In this document: positions 51,461 to 64,000 of the stretch, one piece after another | Layout: each line of letters starts with the position of its first letter | Numbering within the stretch: the first letter of the stretch is position 1 | Source: Hysterium pulicare CBS 123377 | Taxonomy: Eukaryota; Ascomycota; Dothideomycetes; Hysteriales; Hysteriaceae | Direction: 5' to 3' | DNA: 64,000 bases | Assembly: GCA_000467715.1 (NCBI GenBank) | Contig: AJFK01000050.1 | Location: 1-64,000 of the forward strand | Made by a program: the position numbers and the translations under genes | The notes under the pieces: generated by a model | The model's database searches: none | What the model was told of the DNA's origin: nothing | What the model saw: only the letters and a program-made list of their open reading frames with translations

Positions 51461-53566
51461 TCACCGCGAAAAAGCCCCCTCGGCATCATCCCCCAACCCC
51501 CTAAAAGCCACCCTCCCGTTCGTCCTCAGCACCTCACAAACCGTCTCCGCACTCAACTCATACCCGCTCTTCTTCCATCTCTTATTCAACCAATCCGCCA
51601 GCGCATCCGCACTACAACTGAACTTCCTCGTATCCCACTCATGCAAAATCAAATCGATAATCGGCGCATCGGGAAGCGGTTCCGGGGATGGATCTTGTAA
51701 TGGTACGTCTGATAAGGGTAAAGGAAGTGCTCGCGGTGGGAAATGCGCTTCGTATGCGGTCAAGAAATGCAGGAGTAGGTGCTCGGTATGCGGCGGACTC
51801 GTCAATATCAATCCAAACGGCTGTCCGTTCAACTTCAGCGCGCCCAGCGGCGCAACAGCCGTCGGATACCCCGCCGCCGCCGCGAGCGACGAAAGCGCCG
51901 TATCGCCCGGCGCGGCGATGACGTCGACTTGGAGTTCTTCGAAGAGGCGATCGAGACCCGTGCGGCCACCTACTTCGGTCAGGTGGGCTTTTGCGGCTTG
52001 GACCTGGTCGCGCAGGATACCGGATTGCAGGGCGGAGAGGAGGTCGTTTTGCGAGGGGCAGGTGGGCGGCAGGCAGAGCTCTGGATGCTCGAGGTTGAAG
52101 TTTATGATTTCGGCAAGGGAGTGCACTTTGGTGTGGCGGAATTGGCGGAGGAAGTCGTTGAGGCAGTGTTTGAATTCATGGTCTACAACTGGATTAGTAA
52201 GGGGGTGGGAAAGGGCGGAAAGAGAGGGAATGTGCAAGGAGGGTGTTTTAATAAAAGGCGGGTTGAGGTGGAGACTCACAAACGATAGGTTCGAAGCTAT
52301 TCCGTCCTTCGAGATTGAGACTTGAGGGCGAGGGTAGTTCGACTGGATATACGACATCCACACCCATCTCAATAAGGGAGTTTACTACTGTCTCGTACTT
52401 TTGCCTCTGCATCTTGTCAGCCTAGTAGTCGTCAATCCCCTCGTCTCAATCAAGCTCACCATAAACCTCTCAGCGTCACTATTGATCCTCCCACTCTTCA
52501 ACCAGCTCCTCCAAATCGTCGGTTCCGCAAACCCAATCCTCAGATTTCCCCAATCCTCTTTGACCTTGAAGAACTGACGCACTCCCGGTGCTCCATGCTC
52601 ATGTTTCGAGGGCAGCATCAGAGCGTCGATCAGATGCACCAGATCCTTCGCTGATTTCGCCATCCCGCCGGCTGTGTCAAACGTTCTGCTTAAGGTGAAT
52701 ACACCATCCATGGGGATTTCGCCAACTGTGGGTTTCAGTGCGTATAAAGCGGCCCGATTTGCTGGTGTGACTAGAGAGCCTATTGTATCGGTGCCAATGG
52801 CGAGGGCGCTGAAACCCGCGGCGACGCTCACCGCTGAGCCGGTTGAGGATCCCCCTGGTGCGGAAAGTTCCCAATGGAGTTTCTTCTTTGCGATGTGACG
52901 CGCGACGTAAGGAGATTGGGTTTGGCCGCCAACGGCTGACCAGCCTGGGGGCATAGAAGGGTTTTTCAAACCACAGAATTCGGTGAGGTTGGACTTTCCT
53001 AATATGATCATGCCTTTTCGAACGAGTCGGTCGACAATTGTGGCGTTCTTTTTTGGGACGCAGCCGACGAAGGCGTAGGAGCCTGTATTTGGCAGTTAAC
53101 ATCTTGATGTTTGTATGAGGTGGGGTTTGTGATAGCACTCACCAACAGTGGTATCCATTCCAAGCTTAATATCAGTCATGATATTGTCCTTGACTACAAT
53201 CGGTATGCCATGCAATGGACTCCTAATCTTCCCACCCGCCCGCTCATCATCCAACTTCTTCGCTATCTTCAGCAGTTCATGCCTCGGCGCAACGGATATC
53301 AGAGCTCTCAACTGCCTTCCCCGCCGATTATGCCGTTCGATCTGTACCAAATATGCCTCGACAATCTCCACGCTGGTTATGGCACCAGCTTGTAGTAGCT
53401 CCTGAAGCTCCCATGCTGATATCACGAGCGGGTCGAATTCCGGCAGAGAACCTGTACTGCTTGAGATAGTCGTGAAGGATGATTTCCTTCTCGATTCATA
53501 TTCATACGCTTTAGGGAGTTGCGGCTGGATGTTCGGTGCCAGCGCGTTCTTGATGAAGCGGAACAT
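51461..53566 (-). CDS. Amidase-signature family hydrolase
   Basis: Four exons, 53143-53566, 52460-53082, 52280-52406 and 51461-52182, join in phase to 631 aa; introns are 60, 53 and 97 bp. The amidase signature is clear: PLHGIPIVVKDNI supplies the catalytic Lys near residue 122, and SAPGGSSTGSAVSVAAGF (about 215-232) with GTDTIGS supplies the cis-Ser and the nucleophile Ser. LGKSNLTEF and LKPTVGEIP are further family blocks. Amidase-signature enzymes cleave amide bonds; fungal members range from acetamidases to glutamyl-tRNA amidotransferase-like proteins. The C-terminal 180 residues (with TGLDRLFEELQVDVIAAP) are typical of single-chain fungal amidases. The substrate is unknown. No signal peptide is convincing. 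Confidence 0.88.
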
Positions 53567-55835
53567 GTGTGCTTCTGGAGCGAAGCTCCTGGTACGTATT
53601 GGAGGAGCAGACAGCTAAGATTAGTAATTGATACTCCCAGGGACTTGTGAAAGCTCGGCGAGACCTATATTCTCCTAGAGCTATTGTTTCTTGAGTTCGA
53701 ATAGAGACCAGGAAGTTGAAGATGCACGGTATCTGACGTGGGGCAGCACAAGGACGTCGAGGATGAATGGGTTTCGGTATAGCGAGAAGAGAGATGGAGT
53801 GTATTGAAGATAGAGAGTGGACACACGGACTCAAGACGAACAATATAGAATCAAATTACGACCTGGAAATCCGGTCGCGGGCCCATATCTACTAAATATG
53901 TCCGTTTCGGTATTGCGTGCAGCCAACGTGCCAACCTCCACAAGTCCCATGTCACCATGGCGATGCTGGCTCGGTTTTGCCTCCCTTGAGATTGATTGAA
54001 CAACGTGGGAAAATATCATTGACAAGGATATGCCATCTCAGGGTGGCCCCAGACCAGACGAGGCCTGCATATCAAAAGAGCCACATGCACGAAATGAGCA
54101 GATGGAGCCAGTTGGTGGCTTCGGCACGGCTCGAAGGTCGCCGTCTAGTGAATCAGACGGAAGAACACGGCTGTTTCTGCGTGACTCTTCCTCAGAATTG
54201 AAGATAGCCCCAGCCCATACTGCATCGCTTTGAGTGTTGTGATTGGAGGTGGAAAAAGATGAGAGGTATTGGTAGGATGAGAGGCGTGACAGAAACCCTT
54301 TATCCGGGGCCGTAGGTCCGCAAGGGCCGCGAATGGGCTTGCACGTAGCTGAACTGGGCACCCTCCTTCGCTTACGACTTGGTGGAAGAGTTTCGGGAAC
54401 ATCTGGGCTCTGGTACTTCTTATTCCACGACGAGAATGGCATAGCATGCCAGGCAGCATTGTTGAAACTATTCGGCAGACTTCCTTGGCGAATTGGCGAT
54501 GAGAATGGCCCATTCTCCTTTCTTCCAGAGGGGTCAATCCGCTCGCCCACCACATACGCCCTTCGAGATACTGGGCGTCCTGAGACACGGTAAGTGCTGA
54601 CACAGTCGCACAGCTGCTGCAGGAGGTCTTGCAGCTGTCAGCGTTTGAAGACGAACGACCGAAACACTTCCATCTACGTGAGGGTGGAAATAATGATGGC
54701 TTGAATGAAGGACCTGAATTGAACGCCATCCATGATGAGGACCGAAGTACCATCACACAACACTCACAACCAGGCGCCCAGCAAGAGGACCCTGCCACCC
54801 AAGACGTCTCTCATCATCGAAAGTACCTTCTCGCTACTCGTCGCGAGAGTCAGGTGGTCATTCACTTCTTATATCTCCCTTTTCGTATCCAGACAGCTGT
54901 AGTGGCTGGAGTCCTTGTCTAGCGTCCCGGTATCCCGTTTGCCAGCGGTGATCTGACCGACCCTATCGACGGACCGAAGATGAGGTGCATTTTTGCGGGG
55001 ATCGGCTTCTGCTTTCTTTTCTCTTCCAAACCTTCTTTGAGCGTCAGCCGCCACCAGATCTTCGCTTTGGACGTGAGAGGTGGAGATAAAAAGCCATCAT
55101 CCATATCGTTGTGCATGAGTTTGTAGTAGAGATGTGCCTCAAGGAGATGAGACGATAGGTACTATTGCGAAGTGTGCCACACCTATTCCCTTCGCTCTCG
55201 TGGGCATGTTCTGGATGCAGCAACTTTTAAATTGCTACGACCGATTGGATGTGTCTGCATACCGGCAAATATATATAGAGCCACCACCACCAGCCTAATT
55301 TCTGGAACCTCAATCTATTAATCTCGGTTTCCCTGCCTTCCCCGCATTATAGCATTGACGTTGCCATGTTCAATTCATTTACGATTCTCTCGATTGGGCC
55401 AATCGCTACCATCAGTTGATCATGGTCACTCGCAAATCTGAATCTGCCGCGTAGGAGAATTTATTCGCTTGCATGGCAGATCCCAATCCGGGACAAGAAG
55501 GAGATATGCACGTTTCTTGCTCATCGGTATTGTTGGTCTATGGGTTGAGCATTATTATAATAGTGGGAGTTTACAAAACACGTGATACATGCACTCCGCA
55601 TTCCAACCTTGGGTTTATCGAAGCTGAAAGCGTAGGTAGGGTAATAACCCGGAGGCTGATATTGAGTACTTACACAGTAAGCCAAGTAGCGATACATCCA
55701 GGCGGTCAGCTACCCCCAGGACCTGGATGGGATAAGTTGATACCCCGGAAATAATGCGCGCAAACATAACTCTGCCTCGCTTCCTCTCACATTATTTATA
55801 CAGTCTTGTCTCTCTTCTTGGTCCATTTCCTAGTC
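53567..55835. other. Unresolved stretch, possible hypothetical gene
   Basis: No known family is recognised over 2.2 kb. On the plus strand an ATG frame of 67 codons at 54030-54233 has natural-looking composition, and further frames at 54333-54593 and 54629-54922 could be exons of one gene, but no good splice joins could be fixed. Minus-strand frames of 171 and 217 codons overlap the same DNA and look Ser/Cys-rich, as shadows do. The remainder, 55117-55835, shows nothing. I would not draw a gene here without transcripts. Confidence 0.3.
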
Positions 55836-57772
55836 CTAGAATGTCGTAGTAGCCAGCCGACTTGCGGCATTTTTTGCATCTATCCGGTCTTCGTCTTCTT
55901 CAGCGACACCTTTCAGACTCCCTGCTCCACTTGTTGCCCGTTTCCTGCCACCTCCTGCTGATTCCTCTTCTTCCTCTTCTACGCTAGCAGGAACGCCTGG
56001 GAACCCACCGCTCATGCTCCGGTTGAGCCCATCATTAGGTCGTCTTGGCACACCTGACCAGGCGTCACCTTTAGGGCCTTGAGAGTTGGCCAATGAGGCA
56101 CGTCGCTGTGATGGATGTGCTTCGCGACCTAACCTTGAGAGTCCGCCTGTGTTATCGATGGCACGGATGTCCGGGCGTACTTGCTCGAGTGTTGCAAGAG
56201 TGCGGCGCTCGGCTTCGATTTCACGAACAACGTATTCCCGAATTGCAGTTCGCATATCTGCTGCGGATCGCGTAAACCATTTCCTTTGCTCTTGAAGTAA
56301 GTTTGCGGTCACTCTTTGTGACTTTTGAAATAGGTACGTCTCGTGGCTTCTTGCTTCATCGAGAGATGCGATAGCTTCATCGACCTTATCTCGCTTAACG
56401 CTGGAACTGGCTTTAAGTCTGTCTGCGGCCGAAAGTTTTGATCGTGTTGCAGCTTGCGCTTGTAGTAGCTCGCGCAGAAGGATATGACGATTTGTCAGAG
56501 TTTCTTTCACAATGAAAGCATCGCTACTAGCGTATGAAAGAGGATCGCCCAATGTTGTCGCTTCATGTGTCCCCTGAGCAGCATGATAGTCGCCGGTTGC
56601 CTGTATTACCTTCCCAAGTTTTCTGTAGGCTGTAGCAAGACCAGGATGCGTTTCCTGCACATGCATTGCAGCGAATTTAATGCCTAAATCGGATTCGGCC
56701 GTACCTAGGCCTGGAAATTGAATAGATCAGTTTTGGGTCGCAATGATGGAACTCTGGTTGACTTCATGACATACCTCTCCTAGACCTGACCACTTTCTCT
56801 AGCTTCTGTCCTGTTTCCATCGTCCCCAGATAGTATGCCTTAACGATAGGGCGTGACTCGGCCAATTCAGGCGTGTCGTCTGGCGGAGGTGCAAATTGCT
56901 TGATCACTTTACGACGCACACCTGTCGCAGGTTGTTTCCTTCGCACCACCGGGCTATATCCAAAATCACTCTCAACAAAAAATACCATTTCTTCATCACG
57001 CATTAAAACTTCATTACTACACACCACGTTTAACCATCGCTGTAACGATGCCTTCACGCGAGCTTCGTCTTCGTCGGTACCAGCACCGGCAGAGGTAAGT
57101 GGAGGGGGAACGGCTGGAACATAGGCATCCGGATTTGCAGATATGAGGTGATCGCCAAGTTTTACAAATTCGGAATGCATACGCCGTACATCGCGAAATT
57201 GGGTTGTGCGGAATTTGGGTAGGTTAGTCTAAAACAAGGCAGAGTCAGTATACCACAATGACAGTATGTAGGGACCTGTAAGATAGATTTCTTTGACATA
57301 CGTATACGTCAAATCGTAGAATTGGGTCCTTCCGCCCAGTCCGTTCGAGTCCTGTAACCTTGGCCTGGAGCTTATATTGCGGCTGATGTTGTCGTTGCTG
57401 GCGAGCGCCATGATGATAACGCTGTGGCTCGTGCCTCTGTTGCTCCTGTTGACTTTGTGGAGGCAATTGCTGTTGTTGGCCCTGAGAAGGATATGGCCTG
57501 TCGCCGGTCTCTGCGTGCTGTTGCGGTTGCTGCGTATGCTGTCCATTCTCTACCGCAGTTTCCGAAGACCTATGCGATCCATGATCACCCATATATCCCT
57601 GATCGTGTTCTGAATCCTGGCCGTAGGGCGATGCTTGAGGAGGGAGCGGCGAAGATGGGATATCACTGGTTGGAGGTTGCGAGAACGACGTTCGGTTGTG
57701 CTGGGGGGACGAAGCCCAAGGTGAAGGCCCACCGGGATGCTCTGGATCGTTTGCTAAAGTCGAGTAGTCCAT
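55836..57772 (-). CDS. VPS17: Retromer sorting nexin Vps17
   Basis: Exons 57302-57772, 56775-57228 and 55836-56710 join in phase (introns 73 and 64 bp) to 599 aa. Start MDYSTLANDPEHP at 57772 was chosen as the first ATG that matches the family's N-terminus; an upstream ATG at 57853 would add 27 residues. A Gln/Pro-rich N-terminus is followed by a PX-type domain (VYTNLPKFRTTQFRDVRRMH), and the C-terminal half is helical and BAR-like (SLDEARSHETYLFQK, LLQEQRKWFTRS, YVVREIEAERRTLATLEQVR). Vps17 pairs with Vps5 as the membrane-bending part of retromer on endosomes. The extreme C-terminus is acidic and disordered. Confidence 0.9.
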
Positions 57773-58010
57773 TGCTTGTATGAGAGGAGAAAGGTGGCTT
57801 ATTCGGAGAGGATATGCTACGAGGGCGACTGGGAGCGTTGCGCGAAGAGGCACCAGGAAGCCTTGAGGTAACCCTTGGCGCTTTCCACTATGCCACTCGC
57901 TTATCGTTCCTGTTTAGGGAAGGTGTAGAAAGCTTTCTGGCCTCCCCTTCATCAATCTTCATCCATTTCCATCTCACGAGAAGTTTATCTTCCAACTGAA
58001 CTGATTGGGT
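57773..58010. promoter_or_regulatory. Shared divergent promoter of VPS17 and MEF2
   Basis: Only 238 bp separate the two start codons, so the genes must share a compact bidirectional promoter. No canonical TATA box is visible. Confidence 0.6.
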
Positions 58011-60871
58011 ATGCGAGTAGGATGGGTTTGGAGCACCCGTCGAATTCGGCATAATGCTGGGTCCGCTAGAAGATGGATATCTGTCCCAGCTCAAGCGACC
58101 AAAGTGCCACCAGCTGCAGATCTTGCTAGAACGCGTAACATTGGCATAATTGCCCACATCGACGCCGTAGGTAGCGAGAAGTCTCTTGAATCAATATAGG
58201 ACTAACTTGGAATAGGGCAAAACAACAACTACGGAGCGCATGCTCTACTATAGCGGGTATACTCGCAGAATAGGAGGTGAGAACATCCTCAACCCGTTTC
58301 ATCTCGACCTTCCACTTCCTAACGAGCAATATACTTTCTTGTTAAAAGCTTTCGCTGAATGATTGTTGTTTTCTTTATTCTTCTAAGATGTTGAGCCTTT
58401 CATCATGAAAGCAACCCCTGACCAGAACTTCAGACGTCGATGAGGGCTCAACCGTAACGGACTTCCTGCCGGCAGAAAGAGCTCGAGGGATTACCATACA
58501 ATCAGCAGCAATCACGTTTTACTGGCCGCCTCAATCTCCGCAAACTCCGAATCCGCATGTACAGTCTTCAACTCTCATCCCTAGGTCTTCGACTACCCAC
58601 AATGTCAATTTAATAGACACTCCCGGCCATGCAGATTTCACATTCGAAGTCGTCAGATCCCTTCGTGTTCTTGATGGAGCTGTCTGCATCCTCGATGGAG
58701 TTGCGGGTGTGGAAGCCCAAACAGAGAAAGTGTGGACCCAGGCAGGGCACTACCAAATTCCGAGGATTATCTATGTCAACAAACTCGATAGAGTTGGTGC
58801 TGCATTTGCTATGACTGTCAAAGAGATAGGCACGAGATTACACGGTTGGCCCGCCGTGTGCCAGATCCCTTGGTGGAGAGACGGGAAAGGTCAGTTCGTC
58901 GGAGTTGGAGACGTAGTCAACCTCCGAGCTCTCTTGTGGAAAGAGGCAAGCGATGGGAAAGACATCCAATTTTTGGGGATGCAAGAGCTCCAACTTGTGG
59001 ATCCTGATTTCGCAGTTGAGGTCAAGAAAGCGAGAGTCGCGCTCGTTGAGTTGCTCAGTGAACACGATGATGGCATGGTTGAACTCTTTCTCGAGCATGA
59101 CGAAGATCATATGGCCATTCCAGGGCCTCATATCACGGAATCGCTCAGAAGAGTCGTGCTACAATCCCCACAGGAAGTCATCCCCGTCTTTGCTGGAGCT
59201 AGTTTCCGGAATATCGGAGTTCAACCTCTTCTAGATGCCGTCGTAGATCTCTTGCCGTCGCCAACGGAGCGGCCGGATCCGGAGATCAGCATCGCAGGGC
59301 AGAATAGTACCATCAGTGAACTGCTGAGTGGCAAGGCTGCAGCTTTACAACAATTCACAGAGGTCGCACCCAAGCAGAAGAAGGCATCGAGTAGCAATAC
59401 GCCCCTAGAACAGAATTTACAAGGATGCGCCTTGGCATTCAAAGTCGTCAATGACAACAAACGCGGTGTTCTAGTCTATATCCGCGTGTACTCTGGATCT
59501 ATTGATCGCGGCTCTTTTCTTTTCAACACGAACTTGAACGTCACGGAACGAGCGTCTCGTTTGCTAAAGATGTATGCTTCAGATGCCGTCGAAGTAGAAT
59601 CAGTCCCAGCAGGTCAAATCGGCGTCATCACCGGTCTTAAGTTCGCTCGAACAGGCGACACTTTAATCAGTTACAAAGGAGCCAACCCAAAAAACGGACC
59701 ACCTACACCCATCAATTCCCTCCAGCTCCGACCAATCAACGTACCTCCTCCCGTATTTTTCACGAGTATCGAACCGAACAGCCTATCTGAGGAGAAGCAT
59801 GTCCTAGATACACTAGCACTCTTATTACGAGAGGACCCCAGCCTAAATTTGTCTATCGATGAAGAGAGCGGGCAAACCCATCTAGCTGGCATGGGCGAAC
59901 TTCACTTGGAGATTGCGAGAGACCGACTTCTGAATGACTTCAAAGCGAAAGCCAGGGCGGGGAAGATTGAGATCGGATATCGCGAAACCATCACCAATGC
60001 CTCGGGACCCGTCACTGAACACCTGGAGCGAGAAGTCGCAGGGAAATTTGCGAAAGCTTCTTGCGCAGCCGTAGTAGAACCACTGGACTCTTCCTTTTCT
60101 ACGGGAGACTTGTCAGAACCCTTCAAATCAATCTTCGCCATTGAGTCAAACCAGCTGATAATCAACCACCCCACATTATCACTATTATCTCAAACCAGCA
60201 ACGACCCCACTCTCCCACCTCACCTATCCCTCTCCAGCATTCTTTCATCAACTCAAGCCGGCGCCTCCGCAGCTCTCGCCCGCGGTCCCAGCAATGGGTT
60301 CCCCATCGCCTCAACCCTCGTCACGATCACCATCGACCCTGCGACGCATATCTTCCCTGAATCCACGTCAGCAGCTCTTTCCATCGTCGCACGACAAGCT
60401 GTACAAGCCGCTCTCCGAGAATCGCACTCGTCATCACCAGCTACATTAATGGAACCAGTTATGCTCGTCACGATCTTCGTAAACGAGAGTAGTTTAGGCA
60501 GCGTTGTACAAGACATCAGTTCTGCTCGCGGCGGCCAAGTAGTCTCACTCGACAGCGATGACGCTTCCTCTCCCTCATCCTCTTCCTATCACTCCTTCGA
60601 TGATCTACCGAGAATAAACCCCGATCAGATCTACACGCCCCCCGATCCCTTTCAGGGCTCCTCTTCAGGAAAACTCGGTTACGATGGGGGGGACACTCAA
60701 AGGCAGATTGTGGCCCGGGTGCCGCTGAAAGAAATGGTTGGGTATTTAAATCATTTGAGAAGTCTTACTGGAGGTAGAGGCACGTTTGTTATGGCTGTTG
60801 ACGGGTTCGAGAAGATGAGCGGGCAGAGGCAGAAGGAGGTGTTGGAGCTGATGAGAGGAGACTTCGTTTAG
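58011..60871 (+). CDS. MEF2: Mitochondrial elongation factor G2 (ribosome-releasing factor 2)
   Basis: Exons 58011-58166, 58216-58276 and 58434-60871 join in phase to 884 aa, with introns of 49 and 157 bp. The basic N-terminus ([15 protein letters not shown]) looks like a mitochondrial presequence. The GTPase domain holds G1 across the first splice ([10 protein letters not shown] and GKTTTTERM), the switch block [14 protein letters not shown] and NKLDR, and later domains read [30 protein letters not shown] and the C-terminal domain with [15 protein letters not shown]2-type proteins split the mitochondrial ribosome after termination, with RRF. A Ser/Pro-rich segment near the end (about residues 775-815) interrupts the family domain IV-V region, as in other fungal copies. 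Confidence 0.92.
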
Positions 60872-61396
60872 GGAATTTCAAACAACTGTATTATTGTATA
60901 CCAGAGTGTAAGTTACTGTGGGAGCTTATATTATGTCAATTATAACCTTCAACATGAATTTCCTTCCAGTTTTTCTACTAGGAGGTGTTGAAGTGCTCTC
61001 ACTCAAGGACTACCACGTCGCTACGTCTGTTCTTAGATCCTTTCCCTTAATTCGAAAGAATTCTTTCAGACAACAATCCGATGTCGTACAATACCTTATC
61101 AGAGATCAGAAGATCTAAACTGGAAATGAATGAAAAGAATGACTACTGCTTTTGGCCCATCATTCGACAAGATGACTAGTCCTATCCGAAATTGCCACTG
61201 ACAAGGAGAAAAGCAGAAATGAAAAGATATCAGAAGGCGTGGTTGCGCACCTATACGCCCAAGTAAAAGGAGTACGCCACCAACACCAACAAGAAAGAAT
61301 AATTTAGCTGACTCAACTCAAGAACTCCATCCACAATAGCAAGTAGATAGCAGTCAAGTCAGCTATCATACGCACACCTTCATATACTCGAGCCTC
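60872..61396. other. Intergenic, convergent 3' flanks
   Basis: Between the 3' ends of the MEF2 gene and the terminal gene. A 66-codon plus frame has no motif. No RNA gene was recognised. Confidence 0.5.
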
Positions 61397-64000
61397 TCAA
61401 ATGTTCCTAGGTCCCACCAAATTTCTCTCCTGCACCCAGACCTCATACCTCTTCCCATCCTCACTTGTGCACGTCTCTCGGAAAGCCTCATCTGCCTTCT
61501 CTAGATCGTCGATCTTTGCCCTCAACCTCTGCATCGCCTCGGCCCGTCGAATGACATCCTCAATTCGCTTCGATTGGTTCTTATTCTTAGTTGTCAGGTC
61601 AAGGACAAGCTCCATAGCTGCTCGATTGGCTTGGTCGAGGATGGTGTAGAGTACGCCGCCGGTTTGATGATTTTCATGAACAACTGCAACCTCCTGTTCT
61701 TGCTGGTCCTGTGGAGGTCCGGCAAAGAGAGAGTCGAGACTTTCGTCTGGTGACGCTTGACCTAGGCATCGACATTTCAGATCGTACACTTTCTTCTTAA
61801 GCCAACCTTTTTTGGACGTAGGAAGTCTCTTCTCAAATGGAACGCAGAGGGATCGTTCAACAACAACCTTGAAGAAACCTCCACCATACGGACCAGAGAA
61901 TTCAGCCATATCGTGATTAAATGAGAGCTGCCAGCCTTTGAAGTCAGCGCCTAGTTCTTGACGCGCCTTCTCAGCTGCATATTCGGCCACGAGATTTGCT
62001 TCTTTAATACTGAGATAGGATGGTTTGTCGCCGCACCGTTTCCAGGGAATTTCGTCGTCGAGATCATTCTTGGCCCAGATCTTGCGTTTTATCTGGTATT
62101 CCCAATAACAACCGTCGCCATCGGTGATGGGCGAGTCTTCACGATCATCGATATCCATATCCGAGTGAGTCGCGGCATCTGACATCTCTGCTTCGCCTAA
62201 CATAGCTTGACGGTATTCCTCCGAAAGGGTCTTCATACCAGTCGATGCTCGTTCTGGTTCAGGAGCTACCGAAAGAGGAGCAGAAGGAGGTGGAGTAATC
62301 GGCATTGGCTTAGTTTGTGGCATATCAGTCCGGCAGATTCCTTCTGCAACGGATTCTGCATTTATAGCATCTTTCTTGAGAAGTTTTAGCGAAGGTTTCT
62401 TTGCCTCACTGAATGACACTGGTTCGACAGCTTTGACGACAGGAGAGGCTGGGGCGACGACAGGGGAGGCTATAGCCGTAGCAACGCCATCGTTTCCTCC
62501 GTGTGTACATCGGCGCTACAATCTGTCAGTTTTAAAATATAAGATTTTGAGGAAAGAGATCTACCTTGCGACTACGACAATCTGCGCATGCTTTTTTACC
62601 CCTTCCAGGGCTGTCTATTGGTTTCTCAGCGGCAAAGTGAGCATCCACGTCAAAGTCAAAGTCGAGAGTATTTTCGGTAGAGCTTTTGACGGACGATCTT
62701 CCATCTTGTTTAGCTTGTGACCTGGGTAATGGGAAGAATAAGGTAGTTGCCTTATGCTCTTTCCCGTGGCCTGTGTGTTGAGTTTCTCGACTCTTTGCCT
62801 CTTCTGTTGCCTGGGTGATGGGACGAATGGGCTCGCTGCCGATCAATTCTTGGCTTCTTCTGCCAGAGCCATGGGAGGAATGGACTCCGAGGCCTGAAAC
62901 CGGTTGCCCTTCCTTCGCTCTAGTTCGTGCTCTCTCACTGTCCTTCGGTGCAGCCTTGACCTCTCCGCGCCCTTTATCAATATCTGTATTGGCGGGCATA
63001 GTGGATCCTGAGGCATCAGGAAGAATTGGTAAAGGCTCGCCCTTTTGTGGAGACCCTAATTCAGTGGTTGTTCGTGGCGCCGCATGGGCGGCTGTCGGAG
63101 TTACCATGCTGTCTGATTCCTCCAGCCGTGGTTCATAAACCGGCGTATGCGCATAATTTTCGGGCTCGCTGTCTTTCAAAGCCTCTTGCACCTTTATAGA
63201 ATCAACCTTCGGTGTCTCACTACTCTCGGGTGCTGCTATCAGCGGAACTTGGCTTGACGATTTAAGCTCTTTTCCAGGTTCTTCCGGAGATGGAATCTCC
63301 TGTGACGCTGGCTCTGATGCCGAACTTTGCGACGCATTGACTCCCTCGGGATTGACTGGACGCTTACGCTTCTGATACCGATATGATAATGCATCGCTGG
63401 TTAGTGAATTTCCAGTTTCTTGGTTCCAACGATCTCTCACTTCAAGCCACTTCAAGCCACTATCACGCAGCTTGACAAGCAGGCTGTTTTCATCCAGAGT
63501 CTCCTCACGGTGCTTTGTAGCTACTGGAACTGGAATGATTGATGCACGTTTAGATGGCACTGCTTCTGTCGGCGAAGCTGTCCTTGATGGAAGCCGATTC
63601 GTGGCCTTCGACCTAGCGGCTTCATTGGCTTCTTGAGATGACTTCTGCAGCTCTCCAAGATTAAGCTTCAAAGGCCGTAGCACTTTAGGTGCACCACGGC
63701 TAGATTCTGTGTACTTGGAATGATCTTGCTGCGCCTTGTCATTTATCCTGACAGCCTCAGTCTGAGCAAGAGTATTCAACTTCCTATCAAAGCTGGGAAT
63801 CGACTTTCCGAGATGAGGCTGATTTGTCTCTTCAGACTCGAAGGCTGCTATTGGTTTTAGCACCGTTGCAGCATGAGAAGTAGTCTTCGCCAGCTGGGGC
63901 CCATCTTGCTTCGATAGGGTTTCATTTATCTGCGAAGGAGGCCGTGCAGATCCAGCCAACATGGGAGCCACTGGTGCTGAATTGGGCTTATTCGGGGGCT
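61397..64000 (-). CDS. Large Myb-like nuclear protein, 5' end cut off by the window edge
   Basis: Exons 62565 to the right edge (frame open past 64000) and 61397-62515 are joined over a 49-bp intron with a CTGAC branch-like site. The visible part is about 850 aa, without its start. Near 63420-63500 a Myb/SANT-like segment reads SLLVKLRDSGLKWLEVRDRW followed by SYRYQKRKRP, a pattern used by fungal chromatin and DNA-binding proteins. At the splice lies CADCRSRK joined to RRCTHGG, giving C-x2-C-x6-C-x-H. That is half of a Zn2Cys6-like cluster and is seen in several fungal proteins of unknown role. The rest is low-complexity Ser/Glu/Pro, and the C-terminal 130 residues carry WQLSFNHDMAEFSGPYGGGF, which I do not recognise. 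A nuclear regulatory role is inference. Confidence 0.7.

Noticed and set aside
54038-54798. Minus-strand frames of 171 and 217 codons
   Set aside because: They overlap each other and plausible plus-strand exons, contain Ser/Cys-rich low-complexity sequence, and at least one opens with GTG instead of ATG.
1-64000. tRNA, rRNA or CRISPR array
   Set aside because: I saw no convincing tRNA B-box/cloverleaf, no rRNA sequence and no regularly spaced direct repeats while reading through; a fungal nuclear window would not carry CRISPR. No scan was run.

Overview
The window is nuclear DNA of a filamentous ascomycete (Pezizomycotina). The signs are short GT-AG introns (about 46-160 bp) in most genes, HET and NACHT incompatibility-type genes, a bifunctional fungal-type thiamine enzyme, fungal eIF5, Vps17 and mitochondrial EF-G2, and a left-end AT-rich block with the mark of repeat-induced point mutation (RIP). 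The class cannot be fixed from this sequence.

Left part (1-24.1 kb): accessory DNA. A RIP block (1-1360) is followed by a decayed HET gene, an F-box-like protein, a HET gene broken by a single TGA, and a small F-box-like gene. Then come transport and aromatic-compound genes: an auxin-efflux-type carrier, two MFS transporters, a salicylate-hydroxylase-like FAD monooxygenase, a secreted tannase/feruloyl esterase, a small unknown protein and a DUF3500 protein.

Centre (25.1-44.8 kb): the main discovery. Two giant intronless genes lie head to head and together encode a complete bacterial-type Tc (ABC) toxin complex: a TcA-like pore/translocation subunit of 3647 aa (minus strand) and a fused TcB-TcC protein of 2633 aa (plus strand) with SpvB, FG-GAP, RHS and RHS-core regions and a variable C-terminal domain. 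About 860 bp separate the two starts. The fungal TcA has a long N-terminal extension and several Cys/His-rich insertions, and the C-terminal domain carries a possible nuclease-like motif. Decayed genes flank the locus: a BTB-like relic on one side and a NACHT NLR relic on the other.

Right part (46.3-64 kb): core genes. These are thiamine-phosphate synthase/hydroxyethylthiazole kinase (THI6), eIF5, an amidase, the retromer subunit Vps17, mitochondrial ribosome-release factor EF-G2 (MEF2), and a large Myb-like nuclear protein that runs off the right edge. Exon joins were worked out by hand from splice signals and reading-frame continuity. Everything about function comes from motif recognition, not from searches.
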